A stretch of 64,000 nt of DNA from Spirometra erinaceieuropaei (Eukaryota > Platyhelminthes > Cestoda > Diphyllobothriidea > Diphyllobothriidae): positions 221,728-285,727 of the forward strand of contig CACRXP010000667.1 in the NCBI GenBank assembly GCA_902702965.1. The letters are read 5' to 3'. Shown here piece by piece: positions 37,501 to 50,102 of this stretch. The translations under genes were made by a program, and so were the position numbers. Under the pieces are notes generated by a model. That model was not told the origin of the DNA and did no database searches. It saw only the letters and a list, made by a program, of their open reading frames with translations. Within the stretch, counting starts at the first letter, position 1; each line of letters opens with the position of its first letter.

Positions 37501-37842
37501 AGTTTAGAGTCGTTTAGAGGCCCAGCTACATTTAAAGTAAACTGGGAAAAGGAATGACTAAAAAATGTGTTTGGTGCCGTGAGGGAGCGTAACTTATTGC
37601 TGGCTTAATTCCGTCCTTATTCCCAATTTAATTCAAGATCTGAAATGGACGCAATTGGTGATTAAGTGTGAAATTGACCATATTGAGGACTGTGGAATAC
37701 TACGTATTGTTTATTATGTCAGTTTCTTTTCACTTTGCCTTAAAACCGATCAGTTACGCAAAACTGTATGCATAATAATTGCTTAAGCTATAATTTACCA
37801 TCAACCAAAATATCCTCAGATTGGCAAAGTTGAGAGATCCGG
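34501..37842. other. Unassigned stretch
   Basis: AT-rich except for 35300-36050, a GC-richer patch with short frames on both strands (for example 35305-35490 plus and 35673-35927 minus) and no recognised domain, perhaps an old repeat. No gene is supported. Confidence 0.4.
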
Positions 37843-38070
37843 ATGAATGATTTGCAGAAAACGATGGGCCCACCGAGACGGGTTTATTTAGATGCTGAGG
37901 TTTCCGATAAACAAAAGTCCAAAAAACTCAGGGACAATGGGACAGTTAGGCCCAACGACCGTTTCTCGATAAAACCCACTGACTCCACCACGACTCGTTT
38001 TTACGGTGTACTGAAGGTACACAAGGTAATTGTCCCACTCAGGCCAGTAGTATCTCTCCTCTTAAAATAG
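37843..38070 (+). pseudogene. Penelope-like reverse transcriptase, small N-terminal fragment
   Basis: The frame contains DNGTVRPNDRFSIKPTDSTT followed by RFYGVLKVHKVIVPLRPVVS. The latter is the FYGLPKVHK..PLRPIVS signature at the start of the PLE reverse transcriptase. It stops soon after, and no palm motifs (A to C) or GIY-YIG follow. A short truncated relic of the same superfamily as the 25 kb copy, but covering a different, non-overlapping part of the protein. Confidence 0.75.
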
Positions 38071-38908
38071 AAGTTGGCACAACAAACTGTCAGCGGCACA
38101 TGATTTTCTTTGTAAATGTAAGCATGTCTGGTATCCTGTTTACAAATTCGGTTAAAATAGTTCCCGTTCTGTGCTTTTGAATTCACAGGGCGGGATATGC
38201 ATAATTTGGTTTTATAGAATTTAAAAAGATACGGAAGCGCCGGAAATATCTTGTTACGTTGCGCTTTCGTTTTTCATAAATGTCAAAATGTCAAAAATGT
38301 GACAGCCAAAAAACTTTTAGATTTGAAAAAACGCAATATTCCGCCAACCTTCTAAGGGGCATGCGCCAAGTAAAAAATCCTTACGTCGCTGGATAAAGAC
38401 TGTGAGTGCTTATGCCATCTCCGAAGTTCGGGTAGTGCCCGCCGAAGCAGACTGTGCATAAAAAGTGATTTTATCCGTCAACACATTGCACGTTATATTT
38501 TCAATATCTTTAGAAACACAGACTTTGCTGGGGACTATTTTCCCTTGTCGTACTATATGTGAATCATATATTTGTTTTTCTTTCTGACAACGGTGACAAG
38601 CGGAACGTAGGCGTACTTTAACGAAAATAGTTCGAAGAATGACTAAAGTATTGGCAAAATAAACCTTTATAAGTCTTCATGCAAATTCTAAATTCTTGTA
38701 GTACATCGATTTATTAAATTAAGAGAAGGTAAATATAGAGATCGAAAGCTTCAAAACCATGTTGGGAACCAATGCCGCCAACATATTTTATCAACAACTT
38801 GAAACTTTTAGGAAGATACTGTTCTATCACGCAGATTATCTTCCCAAACTGTTTCACGATTCCAAAAATTTAGAGTTATGAGCAAACAATTTTAGTTTCA
38901 AAGATATA
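38071..38908. other. AT-rich spacer between PLE fragment and foldback element
   Basis: No reading frame or repeat that I recognise. Confidence 0.4.
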
Positions 38909-40291
38909 CAGTAGGTGGACTAACTCATGAAATGTCAACCGAAATTTCGAAATGCGTTCTCGTTTCGAAAAGATAAATTAGGTATGGTTATAAAACTAAT
39001 TCGCCTGCAGCATACTTCTATAATGATCCAGTAACCCCGGAGTACCTTTTTCCAACGAACATATTTTCGACTGCATGCAGGATCAATCCTCTACAAAAAA
39101 TGACTGCTTAACTAGCATGCAATTTTCTCATTGATTTTCGATGCCCTTAAATATTCAATTATATTTCATGAAAAAGTGCATAAAAGTATTCATTCGTTTA
39201 TTTATTCGGTAGGATATTACGTCTTCTGTCAACTTTATACTCAAAGGAGGAGTATAATTCGGTTTCATAAGAGTTTTTAACTGTGAGATGTTTTAATACC
39301 GTGAAATGGCCATTCATAAAACTCAAGTATATGCATTTACTAATGGGGCCTGTTAAGTAAACCATATTTTTTTGAAGAGGAAGACACGATCTCCGGGACA
39401 AGAGCTTTATTAGCCTGACGTTTCGGATTCCTGCTTGAATCCATCATCAAAGACAAAAGCAGCTAAGGGTGGTTCATGCACATGCGGTTGCAGTATTTAT
39501 AGGATGCAGTTGTCATGCTACCGCATACCTATGAATATTCATATGTATTCATAGGTATGCGGTAGCATTGTTACTGCATCCTATAAATACTGCAACCGCA
39601 TGTGCATGAACCACCGTTATCTGCTTTTGTCTTTGATGATGGATTCGAGCAGAAATCCGAAACGTCAGGCTAATAAAGCTCTTGTCCCGGAGATCGTGTC
39701 TTCTTCTTGTTCTTCAATACTGTTCCTGGGACTCGTCTCTTCGCTTCTATTGGCAATATTGTTTTTATTCACTGCTCAATTTTATGAACTCCATATGGTC
39801 TCATCTTAATACTATAGAGAAATGTATGGTTTTCTCTACGCGGAAAATATACAGCTTATAATTTTGAAACCCTGAATGCAAGTATAACAGCAGAGCCGGT
39901 TCAAAATTATTCGGGAACTAGAAAAGTTTTTTAAGACCGAATTATACTCTTATTTCGAGTATAACATTGTACGAAAACGTGATCTTCTACCAAAGAAATA
40001 AAAGAATGAATATTTTTATGCATGTTTTCCATGAAATATAATTGAGTTTTAAGGGCATCAAAAATCAACCGGAAAATCGCATGCAACATAAGTACTCATT
40101 TTTTGCAGAGCTTAGTTCTTGCATGCAGTCTTAAATAAGTTCATTTCAAAGAAGGCAGTCTGAGGTAACTGGATCATTATAGAAGTATGTTCTTTGAGGA
40201 TTAAGTTTACAACACATTCCAATTAATCTTTTCGAAACGGGAAAGCATTTTGAAATTTTGGTTGACATTTTATGCGTTAACCCACCTACCA
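38909..40291. mobile_element. Foldback element carrying a nested palindromic PLE-type insertion
   Basis: The left end begins CAGTAGGTGGACTAACTCAT and the right end is the inverted match (..TTAACCCACCTACCA). Flanks are TATA on both sides, compatible with a TA duplication. The arms correspond over several hundred bases: GAAATGCGTTCTCGTTTCG against CGAAACGGGAAAGCATTTTG, the ATGCAGG/CTGCATGCA blocks and the TTCAATTATATTTCATG block. Between the arms lies a second, much cleaner palindrome (39375-39706) made of two inverted promoter/hammerhead-like units, making the element longer than the 18.2 kb copy. No transposase is present. The centre-out symmetry of the whole 1.4 kb suggests a very stable cruciform or RNA hairpin. 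Confidence 0.75.
39375..39706. repeat. 160-bp-arm palindrome of two promoter/hammerhead-like units (copies D and E)
   Basis: The left arm 39375-39537 and right arm 39546-39706 are reverse complements at roughly 95 percent, around an 8-nt centre (TTCATATG). On the plus arm: TATAAATA (39582-39589), 43 nt, TTGATGA (39633-39639), a GGATTC/AATCC hairpin, GAAA (39659-39662), 9 nt, AATAAA (39672-39677). On the minus arm: TATAAATA (39494-39501), 43 nt, TTGATGA (39444-39450), GAAA (39421-39424), 9 nt, AATAAA. Transcripts from the two TATA boxes would diverge. Box 1 has UUGAUGA where CUGAUGA is canonical. The high arm identity suggests a recent inversion/duplication or gene conversion between the arms. 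Confidence 0.8.
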
Positions 40292-43200
40292 TATACTATA
40301 AATCGTCAAGGACAGCGTCTTTAATCTAATGCGTGTTCACCTAACACAGTTCGTATATTTAAATAAAGATTATTTTGCCGCAACTCGTGTAACCAACTAG
40401 GACCTTGGTCAACTCTGCCACGTAAATCACGTTAGGTAATGTGTGAATATAATCAAAATATATAAGTTCTTTCTTCTTCGGAAATTGCACTTAAAATCCT
40501 TTAACTTTAGATCCCATAAAGCGGGCCTAACAACGTTGGTCAGTATTTGTTTTAGCACAGCCTTTTTTTTACAAATATGAATATGCCATGAGTGACCGTA
40601 AAATGTTACATTTTCGAGCAACACTTCTAACCTTTGGTTGCATGGTAAGATAATTATTGGGCGACCTTCTTTCTTCTTAGGCATACTGTATGAATGGAGT
40701 AGACATCCTACTGATCGCTTGAGAAAAATGGTCACTTGTTACTGTATTCATTTTGGAAATAAACGCTCATAAAATAAGTGCAGATGATGGAAGTATTTCC
40801 AATGTAAAAAAGAACGATAGTTCTTTCTTATACTACAGAAAATTTATAATTCTTTGTCGGAGAAGTTACGGAAGTGGATATTGTTCCAGTTCTTTCCTTA
40901 ACTACGTCGCAGAGTAAAGGAAGGCTGTCAACAGTCATCAGCAAAATATTCTGCTGCGGAAAATTGTATTTCAGGAAATGCCACCCACGATCAAGAGCGC
41001 ACTGATCGGGTTCTCCATCGTGGATATTTATTTTTCGTTGTTGATGTTTCACACTTGACAGAGTCCAAATATACGACCTAAAGCGACATTTGAATAAAAT
41101 ATCCCCTGACTAGATAGAAGCTTTTATAGGCTGTTTTATTTTAAAGATTCCATAATAAGAATCCGAGGTTTTGCGTCGCATCGACTATCGCTTGCCCACA
41201 GAATTTTCATCCTTGCTCTTTGTAATTTTGAATTGCTGAGTACCAATTATGCTTTATTCATGATATTTTGCGACATGAATCAACAAAAAAGGGTATTGCA
41301 CTTTGTCATTTCGAATAATTTTTGTCCTCATTCGTGCTGAGAATACATTATGTTGTGCACCAAGAGGTCTTAACAGAAGGGTCTCAACAGTTAAGAACTA
41401 TTCAGCCTGACCACATATCTTAAAGCTAATTGCTATTTAAATAACAATTTTCATTCTTTTACCCTCCTTCAAATAGCGGAAATTGGCCAGAAGAGGTATA
41501 GCACATCGGAACATTCTCATTATATGCAGATGAAAAATGAAGTTTAAATTGAAAAAGACTTTATTTTGAGAACAAGTAAAATAACCAAGGATGATAGTCA
41601 CTGTTTTTATTTGGTAAATAATTGAAAAAGCCGCACGATCTCATTTAAACTACGCTCCCTTTTAAGCACATTGATTTGGTGCCGTCCGCAACTATATTTT
41701 AGGAATTTTCAAAGAAAAAACTAGCAGTCGTTCTTTTTTGTACTAATTACTTGCGGTGGGACAGCCATTCAACCGACCTCCAGTTAGGAGGCATGACGTT
41801 CTGTAAACACTAGAATTACTTCCAATATCGAATATTAAATGGTGTTGAGCAAACTAAATGACACTGTAAAGAGGGGAATGTTGGTCTCTAAGGTAGGCCT
41901 TGCCGAAGAAACCTTTCAGCTTCTCCTGTTCCATCTCGAAGGCTAATCGATTTAGACAGTCCAATCAACAATACAATACCTTGTGAGACGACAAACGACC
42001 TAGCTTCTTTTGAATAGGAGGGCCTGTTTAGAGTAGGACCTGATGTCCACTGGCAGACACAGAAAAGAACGCTATAGATCAGTCTGCCGGCGTGGCAGGT
42101 GTTCACCACATTGGAGTTAGTGTGATTAATCTTTTTAGAAACACAAAATAAAATATAGTTCAGAAATTAATGTGGCTTAGATAATCTCGCCTTCGCTTCT
42201 GTGAATGTCGACATCAGTACAACCTTGAGGACATTAATGAATTTGATCTTGATGCGATGAAAATAGTTGATCGTTGACTGCATATGCTGGCATCAACAAT
42301 ATTTGTTTGTCGGTAAAAATTTAAATAAATAACATACAACAAAAATTATTCGAAACGAAAAAGAAAAATACCTTTTTTGTTGATTTATGTCACACAGTAT
42401 CATGAATCAAGCATAATTGGCACCCAACAATTCAAAATTATAAAAACCGAAATAAAAACAGCAGAAACTCTTGTGACAGTAATTTGAAAAATTGCAGGAA
42501 AAGAACATAAAAGTACGCATGAGTCTCTTAATATACCCTAAGGGGTCGAAGGTTTAAGGGCCGGTACGCCGCTTGATCTAGTTTATTGCACCAGCCTGGT
42601 GTTTCATTCGGTTTGTGGCTCTTGCAAATTAGCTCAGTATATTACCCGCTTGCGCACTTGTAAGAGCAACAAAATTCATTCTTGGTTAGTGATGTGCCAG
42701 TATATAGCAGAATAATCGCGTTTTATGAAAACCAGTACTTTGTGACTTTTAAAGTCATTTAAATCAGAGCCAGTCTGGTGTGCCTGCCGGAGTTTTTTAC
42801 GTTTGCCAACAAGACAGTTTAATTGTCGATTTCGACGATGGGTCCCGTGTACATAACAGCAAGGGGGAGGCAGGGACGGTCACTTGCGAGTGAATTAAGT
42901 TATTGTCTTACGAAGCATCTACCACACACTTTTGTCCTCGACCACCCCGATCAAGCGTCAAGACATAGTCCAAACCATCGGAGGCGGTGAAGAAGTCAGG
43001 TGCCACGGCGTAAACCCTCACTTAGGCAGACCACTACAATCTCTTTTCCATCACGTATGCTCAATGGGATTTTATATGTCAAAAAAGAGTGGGCGGCATG
43101 CGCTTTCTTTGCCGCAATACCCTCCATGGTGGCATTTGTTATGGGTGTGCTTTCTCACTAAAGCCCCCCAACTCTGATTCAGCCCACGTTTTGGTCCATC

Positions 43201-45057
43201 GCATCTACAGCAGGGCCCGTGATACATCACTGAAGCCGGTCTATCATTCATCTAATCTCGTCAGTAGCAAGTGATTAGACTTTAATAGCTTTTCAGAAAT
43301 GTGCTTTCCGTCGAAGTATCCCACAGACCCCCTACCATACGCCTGAATGGAACTAACATTATTGTCGTTTTTTGACAAGGGTCGCTTACGGTTGCAAAAT
43401 TCATAATACACTGACTAAGCAGTGAAAATTATACTAGCACTTTTGGAGACAGTATACACAATTTTTCGCGGCGTAGTATTGCCACAATACTCATAAAATG
43501 GATATGTCCATCTTTCTGGATGCCAGGTGTGAAGAAACTACGGTCAAAACGCCTGGTTACTTTAACCGTGACCGCTTAGTAGTAATGTGTGATTCTTTTG
43601 GAGGAATGACCATATACTAGTTTTAAACACTTCATCCAAAATCCCTTATTCAGGTAGCATGCACTTCCCTTACACCGTGGAAAAGCAAAATGACAGTTAA
43701 AGAATAGCTGCGATATAACAAAAAGTGCTTGTAAATTATGTCTTTCTATGTTATTATCGTCAAGCAATTGTCGCCTTCTTTCCCAGAAGTTAGATTGGCA
43801 ATTAACCTTCTCTTGCTGAACTTAAGAAATGTTTAAATTTGTATATTACATGTTTTAAAAAAGTTGAATTTCAGCTGGAGATGCAGGGAAGCTACAACGT
43901 TGATTTCACCGGTATATCTCGTCGAAATCTTAAAAAGTTTTATTATTAAATGAGCTTGTTAAAAGGATGTATTTAATTGAACTTTCGGAAGTTGTCTACG
44001 TGATTCCTGTGTATGTCAGTTTCCTCTTTTGCGCCTTTGAAGGGAGTTATGTCCACTGACAACTGTTGCATATGAATTTGGACCGAGATTTCCTACAAGT
44101 ATTCTATCGACACGGACTCCATCACCCAGCACTCCAGACACTTTACAGACGTCTCAACCACAGAAGGATGTCCAGTAGCAATAGTCTCCGGTGATTTAAA
44201 TGTTCACTTTAGGCCTTACAAGATCTGTTATTTGGAAGGTAACAACAAGAGATGTTTTGATGAAATACACCCTCGTTTTAGTAGTTTCAAACTCAGCAGA
44301 CTCCACCTCCTGCGCATACCCTACAAAAATAATTTTCCGCTTGACCCACGAGACTGAAGAAGGATATGACATGAATTTTGCACTGAGGCTTTGGCGCGGT
44401 GTACAACATCCCAACATCCCCTAGCCCTGTACCATAAAATGCCAAATAGGATGCCGTTTTTCCTATTTAACTTTCACTCTCATGCTACGAGTTTGTCACA
44501 AAGAGAATGTTTTTGACAATGTTGACTGTCGTTTTACATTTAGGAATGGTGCAATGGTCGTCCAACGACTAACCAAATGCAATTATATCATAGTCAATCT
44601 CTATAAGTATACAAGCATTCGCGAAATAGGCAGGATCGCTGAAGGAATAGCCCGATCGCAGAACTCTGGGGTATCCCGCAGACAAGTGGGACTGACAGTG
44701 ATTTCGCCTTTCCAGCGCGCACAGACCATGATTGGCCGACCAATAAGCCCCTTAACCAATTTAGTGGCCTCTCCTTTATCCCAGACTTTCGGACCTTGCG
44801 GAGTAACCGGGGGAGTGGAACACTATTAAAGTCTTCCTTGGAGTCGATTTAAATGATATCTACGCATGCGTCTTCATCTAACGGCCTCGACCATTAATCC
44901 AGTGAATGGCAGTCCGTTAAGTCTGAGCCTACAGAATATAAGCATACCCCGAATTTCTGTCGCCCAATAAACATTCCAGGAAATTGCAAAACAGTAAAAT
45001 ATAAACTAATTAGTCTTGAATAAACTCACTTCTTCACTCTTTCTTGATATCTTCTAA
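40292..45057. other. Unassigned stretch
   Basis: Short frames only up to 42.5 kb. At 42840-43280 and 43980-44830 the sequence is GC-richer with frames of 73-115 codons on both strands (42932-43177, 44196-44417 minus, 44482-44829 plus) but no domain that I recognise. These may be decayed repeats. The 102-codon frame at 40427-40735 (minus) is Lys/Arg-rich and unassigned. No gene is supported. Confidence 0.4.
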
Positions 45058-45140
45058 NNNNNNNNNNNNNNNNNNNNNNNNNNNNNNNNNNNNNNNNNNN
45101 NNNNNNNNNNNNNNNNNNNNNNNNNNNNNNNNNNNNNNNN
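45058..45140. other. Assembly gap (83 N)
   Basis: A run of unknown bases directly beside the 3' side of a LINE copy, so the 3' terminus of that copy may be hidden. The apparent frame at 45054-45290 on the minus strand runs into the N bases and is not meaningful beyond 45140. Confidence 0.98.
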
Positions 45141-46110
45141 ATGAGGCATTTGCCCCCTGAAACCTCTGTTCACATCGCAAACGGCAATAGAGTCGATTGC
45201 TACACCAGAAAATCTTGAAATCGAAAAGCTAATGGTAAGTATTAGCCAGGCGCAAACTGTCGCAACCAACACAATTGTGATTATACGCACAGTAGTTTCT
45301 CAATAATGCTCGTCTAGTCTGTCCTTAAAGAATTCAACAGTTTCGGAAGAAACCACTGTATCAGGGAGTCTGTTCCACGTTCCAATGGCCGTCTGTGGGA
45401 AGGGGCTCCGTCGGACGTTCGTATGGGCCAGCTTCCTCCAAAATTTAAAGGGATGATCAGACAGGCCGTCTATCCCAGTCAATTCGAATAATTCCCCAAA
45501 GTCTAGGGCACAATGACGGCCTCTCACAATCCTAGAGGTGCGAGTGAGATCACCGCGCAGTTGCCTGTTATTGAGAGGAAACAAATTTAGTCCAGCCAGT
45601 CTGGCCCCGTAACGCAGATGGTCGAGATTCTTGACCATCCTCGTAGCAATTGCCTGTACTCTTTCCAGCTGTTAATAATCCTTCTTGAACCACGGTCGCC
45701 AGGCCTGGACAGCATACTCTAAGTGAGATCGAACAAAGTGCTATTTATAGATCTGCACAAATCCTCGCCTTGGCGCCAAAAACATCCGTACCGCGCGTTC
45801 GGCTGCCAAGGTCTTCCTGTTCCACAACATTTGAAAGCGGCTGCCCGTCGAGAACGTTTAGATGGAAATAATGTTTCTTACTGGTCCTTCTGGTGCGGAC
45901 TCTCAAAACCACACATTTGTCAGCATTAAAATTGAGGAAACAACGAGCTGACCGACTGCTCAGGTGATTGAGACTGTCTTAAAGCGCGTACCTGTCTGCG
46001 TGAGATCTGATGGCTCCCCAGAGCTTAACATCGTCAAAACACATTACGGCGTTGCATCCCAGGTTGTCGCTGCATCGTTAATATAAAATAGGAATAAGAA
46101 CGGCCTTAAA
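45141..46110 (-). pseudogene. CR1-like LINE, 5'-truncated 3' end (same family as 56.9-59.7 kb copy)
   Basis: A 112-codon frame (45300-45638, minus) matches the C-terminal region of CR1-clade ORF2 proteins: LAGLNLFPLNNRQLRGDLTR, DHPFKFWRKLAH and the closing IGTWNRLPDTVVSSETVEFF. Upstream pieces in other frames extend to about 46110, and nucleotide similarity to 57040-57990 runs throughout, for example AGCCAGGCGCAAACTG and GCATCC.AGGT.GTCG. The palm motif C region lies at the truncated end, so the copy starts just inside the reverse transcriptase. Beyond 46110 the similarity stops, as expected for 5' truncation during target-primed reverse transcription. The low-coordinate end runs toward the gap. 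Confidence 0.8.
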
Positions 46111-46619
46111 AGGTGAATCCCATGCTGGTGGGTGGAAAATTGAATGCAGTTAACATCTTACTGAAGCCATTTCACCCATGGAATATCTTGACTTTACCTG
46201 TAATGAAAGTTGTGGAATCACAAGCCTTGATACCTTATGGACTATTTTGCCGCGGAAGCTTCTAAAATGCCATACTTAGAGCCCGCTAACTGCAGCCAAG
46301 AAACCAAGCTTCAATTAACATATAAACCATCGTTAGATCTTTCTCTGTGTTGCTCTGACATCCGCATCTAAATATCTTGTTACTCCCTATCATCATACTT
46401 ATTAATTGGAATAAGTAATTTGAAAACGAAAAGATTGGGCAAAAATGCGTCTCTGTTTAACAAGCGATTGTCCCCTTGTTAATAAGGGCAGTTCTGAAAA
46501 GATTTTATTTTAAATGAATCGAAGCGTACTATCGTAATTCTGGTCTTTACGGAATTTGACTTCCCCATCCAGTCTTGGGCCAAGGGAAGTGCACACTACT
46601 CTGTTGCCTGGTACTCAGC
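46111..46619. other. Spacer between LINE and Gypsy fragments
   Basis: AT-rich, no frame or motif recognised. Confidence 0.4.
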
Positions 46620-47575
46620 CGATGAAATATTCAGCCCGGTCGTGTCTGAGTTACCAGCGGAACAAGGTTTAACGTCAAAACAAGACCCCACCAGGCACTT
46701 TTCCCAACTCTAACGCACAGTTTAACTATTTTTACCTGGATGTCAAAGGCCCCTTGCCTCCATTCATAACTATACTCACCTTCTCACATCCATTGATCGG
46801 TACATCGGCCGGGCTGAAGCCACTCCTTTTGCAGAATATGCAGGCTGAAGCCATCGCGAAGGCTTTTACCGGTCGTTGGGTTGCCATTTTCGGTGCTCCC
46901 TCCGCGGTTACGACTGATCGTGGTGTGCAGCTTGAGTCTGCACTTTTCTGTGCACTCGTCAAGTTTTTTGGCCGCACACGTAGTCGGACGACAGCCTACC
47001 AACAAGCTGCCAACTTTATGGTTGAGCGTTTCCGTCGCAAGCTAAAGACCGACCTTTGTGCCGCAGAAGACCCTGAAAACTGGCCAGAAAGTCTTCTTCC
47101 TGCACCCCTCGGCTTTTGCGCAGCTCTGATGTCGGATTTGGACTGTGGTGCAACTGAGTCGGTTATAGGCACTGCCTCCCGACTACCATGCGAGATGGTC
47201 ACTCCAAACTCTCGTGGTGGTAACGAAATCCCTGGCAATTTCGTCCACCGTTTGCGACAATTTATACGTTTGCTTTCCCCGATACCACCACGAACTTCAG
47301 CAACTAAGTCTTATGTCGAAAAAGGCCTGGAAAACTGCACCCACGTGTCTGTCCATTGTGAATGTGAGCGTTAGCCGATAAAATCATCATACAAAAAACC
47401 GTTTCATGTTCTCGTACTCAACAAAACACCTGCCAGACACTTCGCAGTCATGAGGAGGACGAGGTCAGTGTCGATGTGGTCAAGGCTGCTGTCGCCGAGG
47501 AGCCACCGGACTGTGCTGATCCCTACACTGCGATATCCCACCTTCTCTACTCCATGCTCCGCCAGTCATAGAAAT
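46620..47575 (+). pseudogene. Ty3/Gypsy retrotransposon integrase fragment
   Basis: A reading through SYQRNKV, TPPGTFPNSNAQFNYFYLD and VKGPLPP (about 46640-46760) enters the 206-codon frame 46754-47374. The DD35E integrase core is visible. The first Asp is in YLDVKGPLPP, before the Met of the frame. The second is in VTTDRGVQLES. The Glu is in AANFMVERFRRKLK. Residues after that (MVTPNSRGGNEIPGNFVHRL) are typical of flatworm Gypsy polyproteins. A degraded HVLVLNKTPARHF-like C-terminal piece can be followed to about 47575. The section between the first Asp and QAEAIAKAF is garbled (the expected VDRFTRWPEA is lost), so the enzyme is not functional. Protease, RT and RNase H are absent, and no LTR is seen nearby. 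Confidence 0.9.
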
Positions 47576-48589
47576 TAAAAATAAATTTAAATATGAATTT
47601 TGGAAGACGGATACAGAATCTGTACAAAGTGCAATTCATAGTTCCTGAACTTGTAGTCCGTTAAGAACAATGGTGAGCGAGCGCTGAACAATTCATAATA
47701 AAATAAACAAAATGTCTGGATTAACTTTAAAGAAAAAACTGTTGCTCATAAAACGACAAGCTTGCGCATAGGAGTGGCCGGGATGCGGAATTGTATAAGG
47801 GATCCAAAACAGTCGTCGTCAGGGCGGAATTCGCACACCGGACGAGATAAAATGAACCCAGGCATGACGGTCGCAGTCCCATTCGAGCCCAGCTGAGGAG
47901 GGGGCCAGGTATGAACAACAAAGCTACTTGTAGACGGCGAATACAGAGAGTTCCACCGTGAGCGTCGTCAGACAGCTGGAAGTCGGAATGAGGGAGATGA
48001 CATCAATAACCGCAAAGATCGTCGCCATGAGGGAAGTGTGATAACAGTGGATTTAGTAGTCAATTCAAAACAGGGGTTGAAAAGATGTAAGTTAGGGTGT
48101 CCACTTGATCTGCCACATGATCGAAAGCCCGACTGAGCACGGCGGAATTATTCTGCGCTCCAACTGGGACTATTTTGACTTGGTTACCACTTCGCACTTA
48201 CCGTCTCTGACATTGATACTGGAATCTTATGTACAGAATTGCTTTGTGCATTTTTGGAATATTTTTCACGCGTCGAAATTCGCCAGGAAACAGGATTAAG
48301 TGCACTTTGTTTATCAGCACGGTTCAACTAACTACGCAATTAACTCGCGGTTATTTACAGCCCAGAAAAGCAATTGCTGAAAATCCTTCAAGGTCTGCAG
48401 TTATTCAAGTCCCACGAGATCTGCAATAAGCTAAGTCGTTTCTGATTAGATTCCATAAAATTTGTCAGATTTCAAGCATTTTTTCGCTTAATCAGTTTTG
48501 AATACTCACTTCAGTTCGTCATACACAATCCGACGTATTCGTTATAACATCGAAAACGAAATTGTACCTATTATATCATGTCGTAGTCT
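47576..48589. other. Unassigned spacer
   Basis: Starts AT-rich, then a GC-richer block (47.75-48.05 kb) without recognised coding motif, then AT-rich DNA leading into the LINE. Part of the end may be the 5' UTR of the CR1-like LINE. Confidence 0.4.
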
Positions 48590-49905
48590 ATGGAGTTTCA
48601 GCAATCTAACTGTAATAGTACGGCCAGCGACGGCATCTCGTTGGAAGATAAGTCTGGTGAGTTGTCCTTCACATCCAGAGCCTGTGCTCGCTCTACCAGC
48701 CTTTTCAGCTAACTATCATTAAAGCGTTCCAAAGCGTTATTACCACAAAAAGTGTTAAGTACGAAGACGAGCCTTGTGCTGGGTGTGCATATATCCAAAT
48801 CAAAGTAGAACAACTCGAAAAGGAGCTTGCTGATTTAAGGACGTTCATGAAACAGACCCTCGATGATTTGAACCGCTCCAATGTTAGAGTCTCAAAAACG
48901 AAGAGCAAAACACAAAGAAGGCGAAACAATATCTCCTTGGGGCATCTTCAAACACGGGTTGCAACTCAGTAGCTGAAACCGAAGATACCGTTAACAGCAG
49001 GACAACGAAAACGTAGCAGCCGATCAGGGCAGACCCGATTCCCACGCAAGATGTCTTAAGCGATGTCACAAAATATAACTGGCGCGGAAGCCATCTCGCC
49101 AAAGCCTCTTACTGTAAGTGACGGGATTTTTCTTTTGCGTGGAGACGGTACAATGGGATCATCAAGTCTGCTATTGCCGTCTTGTTCTCTCAACCACGTC
49201 GAGATCCCTACAGAGCACGTATCTGAATGCGAAGACATGAACCCGTGGGTAGGGGGAGAGGTAAACGCCATGACAGGAGTCTGAAGTCACACCTAGCCCT
49301 GATGGGTTGCTCGGAACAGTCGGTCGACAACAAAAGTGTGCGTCCATGCGACGACTCCGTAAATCGTCCTCGCTCACATGCAGCAAATTCACCAGAGAGA
49401 CAAAGTAAGGAAGTCGATGATCGCCAGCAGTGTCTGGTTATTTAGGGCTTGTCGGAATCGAATGCAGGGAGACCTGAAGGTCGTGTCTCGGAGGATCTGG
49501 ATTCTTTTCATGGTCTTCTAAACCAATTACTGTAAGAAGACATGGGAATAAAGGTTCTGAAGGCATTCCGGATTGGAAAAAGGAGTGACGACAGGACAGC
49601 CGTATTACCATCTCACCCTCTCCAAATTACGCTGGAAAACAAAGAGCAAATCATGTTGATTCTCTCGAAAAAAACCGACCTCAGAAACACACACAAACAG
49701 GTTTTTTCAACCGGACTACTCACCGGCGGAACGACTGTAACGCCGGGAACTCGTTTCGGAGTTAAATCGAGACTGAAGGTAGGCCAACACAATCTGGCCA
49801 TCTTCAATTGGAAGGTACTTCGGAATGATATGCTGTTTCAGTGGAACCAGCCAGTAATATTAAGAACGACGGCAACTACTCAGCTAACGCAGACACCTTC
49901 GTGAA
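48590..49905 (+). pseudogene. CR1-like LINE ORF1 (nucleic-acid-binding chaperone type), broken
   Basis: A plausible start at 48590 opens a frame beginning MEFQQSNC. After frameshifts, an acidic-basic heptad-like segment (KVEQLEKELADLRTFMKQTL, about 48.80-48.86 kb) suggests a coiled coil. Another broken section leads to a GLSESNAGRPEGRVSEDL piece (about 49.45 kb) and the frame 49542-49904, with VLKAFRIGKRSDDRTAV and PLQITLENKEQIMLIL. These match the C-terminal half of CR1-type ORF1 proteins, which bind the LINE RNA. It ends with a FQWNQPVIL-like motif just before ORF2. At least three frame changes and a stop after 49438 show the ORF is dead. Confidence 0.7.
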
Positions 49906-50102
49906 ACCACCTGCTTAAGGAGACAGCATAAGTGAGCCCTTAACGTCTAGTGTTCTGATTGAAGCAATGGATATTAATTGAACCCATCGGGTAACGGAAG
50001 TGCCCGGAGAAAATGACGTCTGGGATAACGGAGAATGCTCAAAACAGTGATAAATGGAACGGGAAACTCGGCTGGTGCAAAACTTAGGTGCTTTTACACA
50101 AA

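Noticed and set aside
45054..45290. Frame extending into the N run
   Set aside because: Most of it is translated from unknown bases.
48705..49392. Minus-strand frames of 71-74 codons
   Set aside because: They lie opposite the broken LINE ORF1 and show no motif.
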